NCBI GenBank assembly: GCA_022266195.1
Contig: WHVY01000001.1
Coordinates: 1,922,001 to 1,986,000, forward strand
Direction: 5' to 3'
Length of the DNA stretch: 64,000 bases
Source of the DNA: Tetranychus cinnabarinus
Taxonomy: Eukaryota > Arthropoda > Arachnida > Trombidiformes > Tetranychidae
The translations under genes were made by a program, and so were the position numbers. This document shows positions 1 to 12,517 of this stretch, in pieces. Within the stretch, counting starts at the first letter, position 1, and each line of letters starts with the position of its first letter. The notes below the pieces were generated by a model, which saw only the letters and a list, made by a program, of their open reading frames with translations, was not told the origin of the DNA and searched no databases.

Positions 1-3000
1 TGCTAGCCAGTTGAGTGAAAGGTAAACATGTAAACTAACTAGAAATCACAATTAATGAACAAAACGAAACAATTGGAAATAAATAAAAATAAAATGTCAA
101 CTGGCAGCAGCAAGTAGCTAAAAGTGCGCCATAAATCAGATGATTTTTAAGCGCGCTTTAATTGAATTGATAATTTCTTCAATGATATAATCTCTACTTT
201 AAATTATTAAAGCAAATATAGATTAATAATAAAAAGTTATCATTACAAAAGATAATTTTATACTTGTTCATAAAATAATGTTCAGATCCATTTTTTGCCA
301 TCTTCAGTAGCTATTAATTCAGTCTTCCTGGTCAGCCTGGCAAATGAATGAAATTCATCTCAACACCTTTTTTAGCATCGTTAAAGTTGATTATACAAGA
401 GCAATAACATTTATATAAATATATATAAGTCAAGTTGAGCAAAATATATTCAATAAATAATGCTAAATGATCAGTGTTTGATTAAAGTTCATATTAAACT
501 TCCTTTTAATTTGTTAACCATTTTTTCCTTGGCCTGAAGTCAACCATTTTGTAACAAAAGATGTACCAAGTTAAAGAGTTGATTATTATCTGTAAAAAAT
601 TAGATAATGATAAGATTAATGATAATGAAGATGATGAAGTTGATGAGCATCATGAAGAGGATGATTATGATTTTAATCAGACTGATGATAGGCGCATCCA
701 TAACAAATTACATGGTGACAAGTTGGCCTTAAACAATAATCGTGCTTTTGATTACCCAGATTAGAATAATTATTTATCTCGCCTTTTATTTCCATTTGGT
801 TGATTATAAGGTGAAAAATATCTGTCAAAAATAAAATTAAAAAGAAAAAGAAATTGCAATTAATAAACAATTTGATTAAAACAAGTTCATAATCTGAGCA
901 TATACACATTACATGCCTTTACTTTCACTTATTTTCAATACAAGTTTCAATAACTAAACAACAACAGCGACAACAATCAAGAGTAATTTAATAATCATTC
1001 AAATGTCAACTTGATTTGAATTACCTTTATTTCAATCAATCAAAACGTGCTTTCAGATTGAACAGAGATTGGTTGAACAACAATAATGAGCCTGAAATGT
1101 AACAATAATCACAAAAGGTTTTGTTATCGTTTTTGATGAACGCTTTCAATTTGTAACAAAATTGATTGCTCTTAACTGTTTACCAATTTACCAATCATTT
1201 TTATCAAATTTTGAATCATCTTCAACATTATCATGTAATCATGTAAATCATCTATACAATAATATAAGCAGAATGTATCAAATTTTTGTGGCTAAACTAA
1301 AAGTCAAATTCATAGCAGCCTCTAGTCAAACTAATTCAAATGTCAAATTGTTTTATATTCAATAATTTTTACCTTTTCACTTCATCTCAACCGATGTTTT
1401 ATAAAAAACGATTTTCTCAATTGGCTATTCAATCTGTTCTTCATTTTGACACAAGTATTAGTCTAATAATTAAAACTCAACATTTCCATGAAAGTCTTAT
1501 TTAATTTGAATCTTCTTCCGTTAATCTTTAGTTCCTTATTTAGGTATTTATAAAGCTAAAGTAAACGACAGATTAGCTTGTTAATCTGGATGTTACCAGA
1601 TTAACATTAGAAAAAAAATATTTCAAACTTACCTTTACTTTATTGTACATTACAATTTGATAATCTTATTGGAATCATTACAGTATAATCTTTCAAAAAA
1701 AGTTGAACTAATTAGATCAATGAAAAGACACTTACAAATGATCAGAAACAATTAGCATTTCCAAAGATATTCAATATAAAACCATTTCTTTACAAAACAG
1801 TCTTTATTAAACAAAAACAAAACATGACTGTCATCATTACTTAATATCACACACTTATCCCTAATGTTGAGGACTAATCAGATAATAATTACAGTAATTT
1901 TATTTATTATCTGCTAATCACTGAACATTAGATTAATCAATAATGTTCAATCAACTAAATAAATCATTATATCAACTGTCATTAGTTGAAAACGGTACAC
2001 ACACTCACTGTTGATGTTAAACAATAATGTAAAGATGAACATTGATTTTTGTGTTTATCTATTTTATCAAATTCACACCAAACTGAAACATTATTTGAAC
2101 AAGACAAGATAAATCAGTAGAATTAGAATTAGATTAATCTAATTAACTTCCGTCATATCAATAACTAAGGTCATTAATAAATTTACGACCTCAATTGTAT
2201 ACCTGATATATATATTAAATGTGAATGTATTTACATATTGAAAAGGTGAATAAACATAAATATTATGACTGACCTTTAATTTTGATTCAAAAAAGATTCA
2301 GATTTTTAGCTTTTTTCATGAAATTATTGTTATTATTATTGTTCTACTTTCATGATTAAGCTTACAATCATCAGTTTCTTCATTGATAAATAGCTGAGAT
2401 GTAAATGATATCTCAATGACCAATTTACCTGTAATCCTGGTCAACTAAACATTAAGATTCAGGTGAAGCAATTTAATTCAATACCACCAACTGTCAACAT
2501 TAAATCGCTTCATACAATTAAATTTTTTAACCTTAATCTTAATTCAATTGGTCAGACCAATTAGACAGTGAAAGTGTGCATCTTTGTTACCAAAAGTATC
2601 CATTGAAAAACCTTGCGATACAAATGTTAACCCAACCATATTTGGTTGTTTGATACGATTCATTGAAAAATACATCAAATCAAATGAACAGTGAATAATT
2701 AATGGCCAGCAATCAAACAATAATTTAGCTAAATCTTTTATAATTTATCGTTCATCTGTCAACATTAAACATGAAGCTGGATGGACCCAAAAAATTGTTT
2801 CCATGTCAATAAGTTAACCAGAAAAAAGCATTGCGTGATTAAATTATTATTTGAAATACAAAATAATCAATATTATTATGATTAAAAACCAATGCCTTGA
2901 GCATTATTGGTTTTATAATTAAAAAGGAAAGCAATAAAAATCAAATGGTTAACATCAACGATATTTAGCATCAGCCAATTGACCCAAGCTGATTAAGGTC

Positions 3001-4836
3001 ATTACTTGGTTTCCCATTAATGTTGCCCTTACCCTTAAAGGATCACAACTCAACGTTTCCTGGTTATCATTAGGGTTGATAATTGTTGAACATAAAAAGA
3101 TTCATCAGTTAATCAATCTAAAAACCAGTAATTACTCTATTGATCAGTATTTAACTAGTTTAACAGATTAACTTTCCTTTAAAATCAGCTTGGACAAGAC
3201 TCATTTTTGTTTTCAGATTATCTATTTCAACCTTTTAACATATCGATTGGTCAACCATTTGATTTTGACTGTAATTTCCTTTCAGTCCATTTCCTTGAGT
3301 ATTCAATATTGATGAAAATGCATAGTAACCAAATGGTAATTGAAATGTCTTTCTTTCCTTTCTTTGTTACCAAAGGATCGGACCAGGCCATTGTCATTAT
3401 GCGTACTGATTGGTATAATCATGATTATTGGATTCCTTATTTGTTACTATATTGTCTGGTCCCTTTTTGAGTAAGTATTAACCTGGTCAAGTGTAACCAG
3501 AAAATGTTTAACCAATTTATTAAACGATGTCCATTGATTGAGGCAATGGGAAACAACCAGCTGATTGATTTAAAATCTGTAGGTAGAGAGAGAGGGAAAC
3601 ATTTATTAATAATAATAAATCATGTTTACTTGGTTCATGTAAATGGTGAAATTAGGTGATATCAACTTACAAAGATTACCTTTGACTGTGGTTTAATCAC
3701 TAGATTGATTGAACTCAAGCTGAAGTAAACCTGGAAAAAGATGGGAAAAGTATCAAAAATTGATAGAGATTAGGAAAAAGAAACAAAAAAATAAGTCATA
3801 ATTTTAAGCAATCAAATAATTATAATGATGTTGATAATGATCAAGAAGAGTGCAGAAGGTAAAATTGGCCTTAAGGTCAGTAATCAATCCGAAACAACAA
3901 AGCCGCTGTACTCTCAATTCAGCTTATCATGAACCAAGAGACGTTAAAGAAACAGTAAAAAGTTATATTTTTTGATGTACAGATGTGTAAATGGTTGTTT
4001 ACCGTTTTACTTTCAACTAACAGTTGAAATGAAAAGTTGAAATTTATTACATTTAATAACAACAGGACAAAATGGTTTGGTTTTTTTTCTCATTTCTGAC
4101 TTTTGTTTTATCTGATGAACTGAATGATTTCATACTGAAAATAAAAGTCAATTAAGATAAGTTTACGGTAAATAAGAAAAGGTCATCTGAAAGGTTGAAA
4201 AGTAACGACAAGAGTCAAAAGGAATGGTCAAAATTAACATGACAATGATAATAAAAACAACTGACAGTTTGTGGTGAAGCAAGAAAAAGCAACATATTGT
4301 TAGTAATCAAGATTAGCTGATGATTTCCTTTTCCTTTCAGCGTTTCAATGTTCAACAATAGATGAAAGAGTAACATGGTTTTTTAATGTTTCCGTCCTGA
4401 TGACTTTTGATGGAGCAAATAAATTATGCATTATTAACTTGAAGTGGTCAGGGAAAATCAGTCATCATGACCAATGTGTCTCTTTTAGTGACAAATCTTT
4501 ACAAATCATTCACCAGTTCAGCTACAGTTTAAGATGATGGCCAGCTTATTGTTATCATCAATTGTCCAAATTAAATGTCTAGAGTTCCAGAAAATATGTT
4601 GGCAAAAAAATAGTTATTCATTTTTCACTGAATGTTGGAAAGTAAAAGCACAACAGAACCATCATTAATCATTGATAATTAAAGGCCAATCATATTTCCT
4701 TGATTACTTCAATCCTTATTTATTTTCGAACCAGCATCGAGTGAAATTGCTTGATAACCATCTTTGACCTCAAGTCTAATCCAGTTGCCAATAAAAAGCA
4801 TGGGAAAGTTGAAACCAAATCGCCTCAGTTTAGCTT
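1..4836. other. Gene-poor intergenic DNA
   Basis: No supportable gene. The sequence is AT-rich, with scattered short open frames lacking family resemblance, coding periodicity or convincing splice structure. The only suggestive item is 3217-3470, which is bracketed by a good acceptor (tttgttttcag) and a good donor (gtaagt), but its open frame ends in TGA exactly at the donor. A small hairpin lies around 2884-2915, with arms aaaaccaat/attggtttt. There is no tRNA-like sequence. Confidence 0.6.
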
Positions 4837-5352
4837 GGTATGTTCCAGATTCACCAATCTTTTAAGCTTTAAAGACATAAGCTTTGAGTTAAGCGTTTAA
4901 GAGTTGGGTCTCAAAATTTATTTTTTAAATTAAATGAGATACAAAATCAATATTTCGATAATTTAAGCACCTAGAATCATAATTTCTTCAACAATTATTA
5001 GATTTATCATGGGCTATATGATATTCATTATTGGATGAATTAGATCAGATTTTTCTAGGTACTTGGACATATGTTATAGTCAGTAATGGCATCAAAATGA
5101 TGAAAGAATGACGAATGTAAGTGCTACCATTCTCAAAATATTGAGACTCAAGTTATGAGGACTTTGAATCAAAATTAAGAGAACTGTCGATAAATTGAAA
5201 AAATGTTCTATCATTGATGAGTATTACCCACAATTTACCAATGTACATCGACAAATGATAAGTTTCAGCTCTCTAACTCTTAGTTTTAACTTTTAACCTG
5301 AAGAGATTATTTCTTAAAAGCTTAAAAGATTGGTGAATTTGGACCAAACCGT
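4837..5352. mobile_element. Small non-autonomous inverted-repeat element (MITE-like)
   Basis: The two ends are imperfect inverted repeats of about 45-50 bp. The left end contains ttcaccaatcttttaagctt (4852-4871) and the right end (about 5310-5350) contains its reverse complement, followed by a related outer flank. The interior (about 5070-5300) resembles, at moderate identity, the repeat units at 18365-18540 and 19030-19200. Shared stretches include a 'cgaaatat-cgagactcaa'-like block, an 'aaaat-aag-gaac-att' block and 'agtttcagc-tctaactctta'. No transposase is encoded. It looks like a deletion derivative mobilised in trans. Exact ends and any target-site duplication could not be fixed by eye. 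Confidence 0.55.
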
Positions 5353-6208
5353 TTAGCTTTATAAAGCTTCTAGATAATCCAGTGGATAATCTTGAGATTA
5401 TGATTCGTGAGGATTCACGAGGAAAAATAAAAGCATATTCAGTGATTCAATTATGCTAATCTTGCTGACAAAGATCCAGCCAATTAGAGTGTTAATAACG
5501 ATGTTTGTTAAATGATGATTCTTAACATTTCAATGTGACAATTGAACCCATCAGTTAACACTGAATTAAAATGAAAGGCAAATGGGTGAAGTTTTCGCAG
5601 TCATCATCACCAAAAGAGATTTAATTGCTCACAATTGAGTTAATGAAATGTAAAAATTGAGATGAAAATGCTGCTACAGATGATGGTACTCTTGATATCA
5701 TTTCCGTGTGTCCTTTTCTTGTGAACTGAATATCAACTGATGGTAAAAGATGATGTGAAAGAGTTAACAGGGAAATATTTGTTTTGCCTTTCATTCTGTT
5801 GGATGGATAATCCTCCAGGCCAGTACTAATAATCTCATTTGTTTTTGTATTTTATCCTGAATTTATCCTGAAATAAGAACAAAAAAATAAAGAAAAAGAT
5901 GAAGGCGACGACAGTTAACTGGATGAAGCCGGCTTACCATTTTGATGAAATGCAAATCCCTTTATTGTGCCAATTAAATGGTCAAATTAATAAACATTGT
6001 TTCGGCTTTTTTTGTCTCCAATGGAGACAGTAGCCTCTCAGAGGTCAATAATGTAGAGTTAATTACTATATTGGGATGATTATCGTGATTGTTATACCGA
6101 AAACATTGATTGGTTAAACATTTGAGTAGACACGACAGCAGCTATCCTAATCCAATATGACTTTTCGACTTATTAATTATTGTTTGTTTTTTTGTCGTCT
6201 TAAAACAG
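5353..6208. other. Intergenic / probable 5' flank or intron of the 6216 gene
   Basis: No ORF or RNA gene is seen. The right border is an acceptor-like sequence (a T-rich tract, then aaaacag, at 6181-6208) seven bases before the start codon of the next gene, so part of this stretch is probably an intron in that gene's 5' UTR. Confidence 0.4.
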
Positions 6209-6215
6209 GTCAACA

Positions 6216-7478
6216 ATGGGTCTTAAACAAGAAAGACTAAAGCAATTTAAGATGCGACAATTGAAAGGAGACCGACAAGCTACTTTAACGACGCCAACAT
6301 CAAAAAAAGTAGCAACACCGACAGAATCTTCAGGATCACTTCCAAAGAAACGATTACACCAAAGTATGCCCGTTCGTCAATCTGGTGAGTCTGAAACATC
6401 GCAAGAAAATAGTCCGGCATCAAATGAGAGTAGATACATTGTTACACATACTGGTAGACGGCATCAGCGACCAAGTCATCTTTATTTGGCCTCAGAGTTG
6501 GCTCTTTTACTTGAGAAAAGATCAATGGAAACAGTTCCAGAATCCTCTGATGACCAAGGATCAATCAGCTTGGCTTCGCAATCGATTTCTTCGCCTTTAC
6601 CATTTCACCATAAGCAATCACCATCATTTGGTATGAATCGATCAGATGTAGCGATAATATCTGACCGACAAAATGATTCTCAAGCTTCACAGGGTTCACA
6701 AAATTCTCGCCAATCTAAAAATAGTTCACAATCAACAGCTTCAACACAAGAAGCAGTCAATAATCGTTTGCACCACTTTCCCAATCGAAGGCGAGATTTT
6801 GCGTTGAAAGGTCGACGGAATAAGTATGATGATGATCACAGCTATGATGATGAAGATACAGACGATTTAGTGAGGGTAACCAAAGAATCTAGATCTCAGT
6901 CTATAATTAAATCATCGCCATCACCTCCATGTATAAAAACAAGGGCAAGAGTTGAAGGAACAACGTCTGATCTAGAAACTAGAAGACCATGTGAATATCG
7001 TAATATGAGATCACCAGGTGAAAGCTTTACAGGTCGAGAGATAAAAAATGGTACACGAGACTGTGAGGTTAATCTTAATAAAGTAGTAAGATCAACTAGT
7101 CGCAGTCTACACCGTGTATCATACTCCATAGGAAATCAAGGGTTGGAAAGAGGTCGTGGAGTTGAACGAGATTCATCAGCTTCCGATACGGTCACAAGCG
7201 TAGGTCCAGATATTGAATCAGAGCCAGTGGTTTCATCCACAAGTGGAAGACGGTTTAGCAGGCCAGGAGTCGTTCGTAGTATTTCTTCAGCAGGAAAAAC
7301 ACGGCGATTAGCAATGGTTTCCCAGCGATATTCATCACAGCCATCGTCTTCAACAACAGCTGATGCACCAACAACCTTTGATACAAACCAGCCTCGATAT
7401 CCATTGATTAAATCACAATCTAACCCAGTTGTTCCTGTTAGACGGTCAAAAAGCCAATTAACATCATTAAATCGATGA
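6216..7478 (+). CDS. Ser/Arg-rich protein of unknown family, 420 aa
   Basis: A single uninterrupted frame of 1,263 bp begins MGLKQERLKQFKMRQLKG and ends QLTSLNR. In DNA this AT-rich an open frame of that length is very unlikely by chance, and base composition is visibly higher in G+C than its flanks. The product is low in hydrophobic residues and has no signal peptide, membrane segment or recognisable domain. It is rich in Ser, Arg, Gln and Asn, has an acidic Tyr/Asp patch near residues 208-217 (YDDDHSYDDED) and a basic Ser-rich tail with RRSKSQ. That pattern is typical of a disordered scaffold, cytoskeletal or nuclear protein with many potential phosphosites. An in-frame TAA at 6201 lies just before a splice-acceptor-like cag at 6206-6208, so the ATG is either the true start after a 5' UTR intron or Met-3 of an exon continuing from upstream. 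I do not recognise the family. Confidence 0.75.
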   Translation: MGLKQERLKQFKMRQLKGDRQATLTTPTSKKVATPTESSGSLPKKRLHQSMPVRQSGESETSQENSPASNESRYIVTHTGRRHQRPSHLYLASELALLLEKRSMETVPESSDDQGSISLASQSISSPLPFHHKQSPSFGMNRSDVAIISDRQNDSQASQGSQNSRQSKNSSQSTASTQEAVNNRLHHFPNRRRDFALKGRRNKYDDDHSYDDEDTDDLVRVTKESRSQSIIKSSPSPPCIKTRARVEGTTSDLETRRPCEYRNMRSPGESFTGREIKNGTRDCEVNLNKVVRSTSRSLHRVSYSIGNQGLERGRGVERDSSASDTVTSVGPDIESEPVVSSTSGRRFSRPGVVRSISSAGKTRRLAMVSQRYSSQPSSSTTADAPTTFDTNQPRYPLIKSQSNPVVPVRRSKSQLTSLNR

Positions 7479-9522
7479 TTTAGTTGAACACGAGAGCTGT
7501 AAAAAACACAAAGCCATTGTCAGCTTGATCGTCTGACAGTGAAAATCTTTGAGACTTGACACCAAACTCAAAGCTCACTTCATCTGGAAAAAAATTGTTA
7601 ATTATAGATAAACTGTACACTGGGATCAATCAGAAATATAACCAAGTTGTCTCTTCATTAACCAAGGATTAACCATTCCATCCAATTTTGAACGGTCATC
7701 ATTAAATGTAAACCTAATTTGCTAGCAGTAAACTGTACTTTTATTTAGTTGCAGGGATGACCACCTAACTCTTAAATTGCAATTCTTTACAATGAATCTT
7801 ATTGGCTTTTATAGCAATTGTTGCTTCTTCTAAATATTTGGAACATTTCAAATTTAAATTTACTTTTGCTTGTTTCATGATAATTTAAAATTAGCACTAG
7901 TCGATAGATTATTAATACTATTAATTTATTATTGTTAAGGTTCGCTACTTGTGCATTAGATTTAGACTGGACACTCAACTCAAGAAAAGATAATCACTGC
8001 CTTGTAGCCTATCAATTGAAATACATAAATCTTTTAACTGAGTAATCATAAATTTTCAATGACTTTGTTAGTCAAATTATATTATCAAAAACCATTATTT
8101 ACACCAAAAGCACCGGAATTTAAAATAAATTGATCTTCCTTGCCTGATAATCAAATGCAATCCAAAACCAGAGTCAAACAAATCTTTTTCAAAAACCCAG
8201 CAATTTTAGTTTTCACAACAATTTGATTGAGCACACAAAAAATCATCTAAAATTTATCAAATCTCACCAATTAACCGTCAACATTTTGCTATGTTTTAAA
8301 AAAGGACACAACCTCAATCGTATTGAATGGACATGATCACAATTAATCAACTGAGAATCCCATTGAAATTACTTTTTCCTCTTTTCCAATATTTTGTTTC
8401 GTCTCTTCCAATTTAAACCATTTACACAATCTTGATTACTTGATTAATCCATTATGGGATCAATTTGTATATATTTGATGAATTGGCTACTCAATTGGTC
8501 AAGCAAAAATTAAACCAACAAGTCAAGTTATTATTGTGTAAAAAAAATATTATACTTTTTGTTTCTTGCTCATTTTGCTTAAAGTTATGTTCATCACTTT
8601 GATTACAACCTTGTCATATGAAACAGTTTAAATTATTCAAAATCATTCATTTGATTGATTTGTGTTATATAATGAATAAAGAAGCTGTTAAATCTATAAA
8701 ATTATGAGGATAACAAATTGAAGGAAATTTTTCTTTTTACCGAGTCAGTATATTAACAATTCAAATTTAAAGGCTAAATATGATCGGGAAAACAGGCGGC
8801 AATTAAAAGAGCTGAATGATGGATAGATGTGTTTTGATTGTTTGAATTTGCAGATCTAAAAAGCTTACCATTTAGATATTTAAACGTTATTGAGATAATA
8901 TTTTACATTAAATCGTGGCGATTTAATTTGATTGGAAGCGATGTAAATACTGTGAACTCACACCATTATGAATTTTTACTGGATTTAATTAATTTTTGTA
9001 GTCATGATTCAAAGATATGTAAAATGCTGCATCACAAAATTGTCAATTAATTACTGGTTATTGGTTTGAGCTTGGGATTGGATAGTGAAATAATTTATCA
9101 CAATTTTAATTGATTAACGAGCTTTTTGTTAAACAAATTAAAGTGAAAATTTGGCAAAATTTATACTTTTATTTTTGTAGCAATGAAAAATAATGGAGCA
9201 GTTAAGAGGTGGAAAAGTGAAACACGATGTAAATTATTTTGCTTGGGCGGACAGATGCACGAAGTGAGCCCATTATTAACAAAATGAGAAGAAACGTGAA
9301 CTCTGACCTGCGTCTCTCACTCTTAGTAAGCCTGGATGGGATCGAAGGAAGGTCAGGGAAAGTAATTAACCAAAGCAATTCAGAGTTGATTTCAAGTTAA
9401 AAAATCTCACAGAATAAGGTTGAGATTTGTGCTACTTGAACATGATCACTAGGAAGCCTAGGATCAGCTTGAAGCCATCAACACTGAGGCAAGATTATTT
9501 TCAGTCTTTTCAATCAAATTAG
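7479..9522. other. Intergenic region between two genes
   Basis: This holds the 3' UTR of the upstream + gene and the 3' flank of MED4 on the other strand, so the genes converge here. Short frames such as 8838-9050 start at non-ATG codons and show no coding character. No RNA gene or repeat was recognised. Confidence 0.5.
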
Positions 9523-10375
9523 TTATTGACTATCACTTGATGAACTGCTTGAAGAATCAGTGGACATAACTTCAACATCTTCTATATTGTCTTTGGATAT
9601 TGTTGCTTTCGAGTCAATAGATGAGTGAACAGATTCTAAAAATCCTTTCGTGAAAACATGATCTTCAACCATGGGCTGTTGTGAAGAGTTTGGTGCTGCT
9701 TGAGCATTGTAAGAGCTTTGTTGCTGTTGACCTGTTGTAGCCATACTCGTGACAAAACCACCCATTTGACCAATGAAGCCTGATCTCATTTCTATGTCTG
9801 TTGGATACGGTCTTCTTAAATCTCCTTGTTCCCAGTTATATGGAGCTGCAACGGAATGACATGAGCTTATTTTATAAGCGTACTTAATCAGTTCTTCAGA
9901 AGGAACCGGATGCGCATTGGCTTGTCTAATCAGGGCCAACTTTTGTTTAGCTTGATATATAGCAGTTGCCAGGATATGTTCTGCTTCTTTAAAAGATTTG
10001 GTTAAATGTTTGATCTCTTCATCAGCCCTACTGATATCAAGATTCAATAAATCTACTTTCTTTGCCATTTCTTCCATCTCCATTGCTAATTTAATTGATT
10101 TCTTTAGTTGAGCATTCTTGGCCACCAAGCTATCCCCAAGCTCAGTCAAATTCACTGTATGCCCAGAATTGGGACGAAGACGCTTATTGTTGATCATATT
10201 TTCGATCAGGCTCCTGTTGTGAGAAACCAATAAACAAATGTTAAGCATAAAATTAACTTACTATGAAAGGAAAAACATGAAAACAAATTGAAAAATTTAA
10301 TACTCACTTTGATAGCTGTTCAATCTCATTGATTAATCCTAAAATAACATCCTTTATATATTGATTGACAGTCAT
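9523..10375 (-). CDS. MED4: Mediator complex subunit 4 (two exons)
   Basis: MED4 is part of the middle module of Mediator, the nuclear complex that links activators to RNA polymerase II. Exon 1 is 10308-10375 (MTVNQYIKDVILGL...) and exon 2 is 9523-10213. The 94 bp intron has GTGAGT and ttgtgACAG borders, phase 2, and the joined protein is 252 residues (human is about 270). Hallmarks seen are a long heptad-like helix at about residues 60-125 containing KEAEHILATAIYQAK, the family signature RRPYPTDIEMRSG at about 156-168, and a C-terminal tail EDVEVMSTDSSSSSSSDS that closely matches the acidic-Ser tail of animal MED4. An ATG inside the intron would give a longer reading frame, but the spliced first exon keeps phase and restores the N-terminal helix. 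Identity is secure; the start is well supported. Confidence 0.95.
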
Positions 10376-12517
10376 TTTGAAAGGAACAATTATAAACTAG
10401 TATTTCAAATATAATACAATAAATAAATGTAAATAAATTAAAATTAATTTTAAGTTTCCGTTGGTCAATAAATACATATGGGTTTGTTTAGACTCTAGAA
10501 TTTAGAAATCTGTTTGACAAGTTTAGTTGTATCATCCAGTCATAGGTGGCTCTACTGCACAGACGCTTTTCACTTCACACAATTAATAACAATTTAATTT
10601 TAGCACAATCGTAATTGAATTTACCCTTAACCATAATATATTTATACTGATGACCAATCTATTAACCAGCAGAGTGATAAATTGTAAACCACTAATAGCT
10701 ATTTGTCTAACAATGTTCTTGATGTAAAAGTAACACCAATCTGTAAATGAAAATTGAAAACCTTTTTAACACAAAATTGGCTAAACAATAAATTAATTTT
10801 GAACGCAAAAGTCAAACTCAGTTGTTAATTTAAATTCTTGAAAATAATTAGATTGGAAAATGAAATTGAAGGTAAAAGCAAGGCTAATCAAGAATATGAT
10901 TGATGAGTTGACATAGCAGATATTTTGTTTTCACCATTTCGACTTACTGACAAATTAACTAATGTTAACCAGTCAATCAACCAAAACATCAACCAGGCAT
11001 TTTAAATAATTCAATGAATGGCCAAATTATGTTAACGTTCAATGTTGATAAGTCAAGTTGTGAAGGAATAGGCAAAGTTAACATCTTCACAAGACATCTT
11101 TCATCGTCATAAATTCAAGTGTAACATATCAACAGTTAACAATTTAAACAGTTACTGAGCAGCTAAATCTTGAAAATCTCTGTAACAATTTATGCTACAA
11201 CAACTGATCAGCCATTAGAAACAACATTAATCAAACAAAAATATAATGGAAACTGAATATTTCAAAAACGTAAATCACTTGTAAATATTCAGCCTTAAAA
11301 CCATAATAAATAAATTGCTAAATAGTAAATTTATTAATAGTTTTTGAATGTAACTCTTAAGCTGATAGCTAATTGATGTAACTAAGGCCTTTGGTTAAAT
11401 ATTTAAGCAACTCTTGAAATGACTTGAGATTTTCGGCAACATACTTTTAGACCTTTGGTAAATACCAAGGCGACCTAGAGGTCTATGAAGGAAACGGTAT
11501 AACAATTAATAATTCATAGAGCAAGCTTTTGTGCATTAGTGAATCACCGTGAACAGGCATAAAAAAAGGTAAAATTTGACAGAATTGTAGCAATTAAAAG
11601 AAGGTGAGAAAACAAAACAACAGAAACAGCAAAAAGCTGTAATACAATGTGGAGGGAAAAAGGTTGACGATGAGGAAAGAAAAGGACGTAAAATGAAGAA
11701 AGATGTCAAGATGACGATACTCCTGGACAGTCCTCAATATAAAAGACACATTTGGACTAGGACACGCTGTCTATCTGAACCATGGCCGCCAAAATTTAGG
11801 GTAAAAAAATAAAAACAGGCAAACACAAGTGAAAAGTATGAAGAGCAAGGAAAACATAGGGAAAAGCTTAGGGAAAAAGAGGCTAAGTAGCCTAAGGATA
11901 AAAATACGTATGATTCCAAGGTATTATTGAGAAACAAAATAAGGGTAAAGGTTGAAAAATAGGTTGAACTATATTGTTTACTGATGAGCACCTGTGTGTT
12001 GATTTTGTTATGTCCATGCTTGCATGGACATGCTTTAGCTGTCGTCCAGTGGATAAGTGTAAACAAGCCTTTTCCCTAAGAGTAATAACAAAAGACTTTC
12101 CAGTTAACCCAATCGACTGCATTTTTGCACATTTTCTCTCTCAATTTTGGCCCTTTTTGGCTCTTCTTCAGCTTCAAAAATCTTCCTTATCTTCCTCTCT
12201 CTCTCTCTCTCTCTCTCACTAATTCATTTACTTTTCTCCCTCCAAGCACCATTATCTCTCACTTTCTCACTATTTTTGCCATTTATTTTTTTTCATCCTC
12301 TCAGTACCATCTTCCTACTAGATCTTGGGTCTCTTGCTTTCCCTGGTTAACTTTATACTCTTGACAGCTAACGATTGTATGAAAATATCCGTTTGGCCTT
12401 TTAGTTGAAGTGAAGTGTGAAAAAACAAAGTCAAGTGAATTTAGATAAAAAAGATTAAACTTATATTGGCATTTTAATCGCTTCAATTTCAATTATTTGC
12501 AAGACACTTACTTTTAA
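10376..12517. other. Intergenic region between MED4 and the secreted-protein gene (divergent)
   Basis: The upstream regions of two divergently transcribed genes meet here. No RNA gene or mobile element is recognised. A pyrimidine-rich stretch at 12180-12300 includes a (CT)n run at about 12196-12219. Several overlapping frames at 11730-12500 on both strands are low-complexity consequences of this tract, not genes. Confidence 0.45.

Noticed and set aside
561..764. Asp/Glu-rich short open frame on +
   Set aside because: It arises from GAT/GAA triplet repeats in AT-rich DNA. No family match, no splice support, and a similar open frame on the opposite strand.
11734..12492. Cluster of short overlapping frames on both strands
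   Set aside because: Low-complexity pyrimidine tract with no coding signal. It lies between the divergent MED4 and secreted-protein genes.
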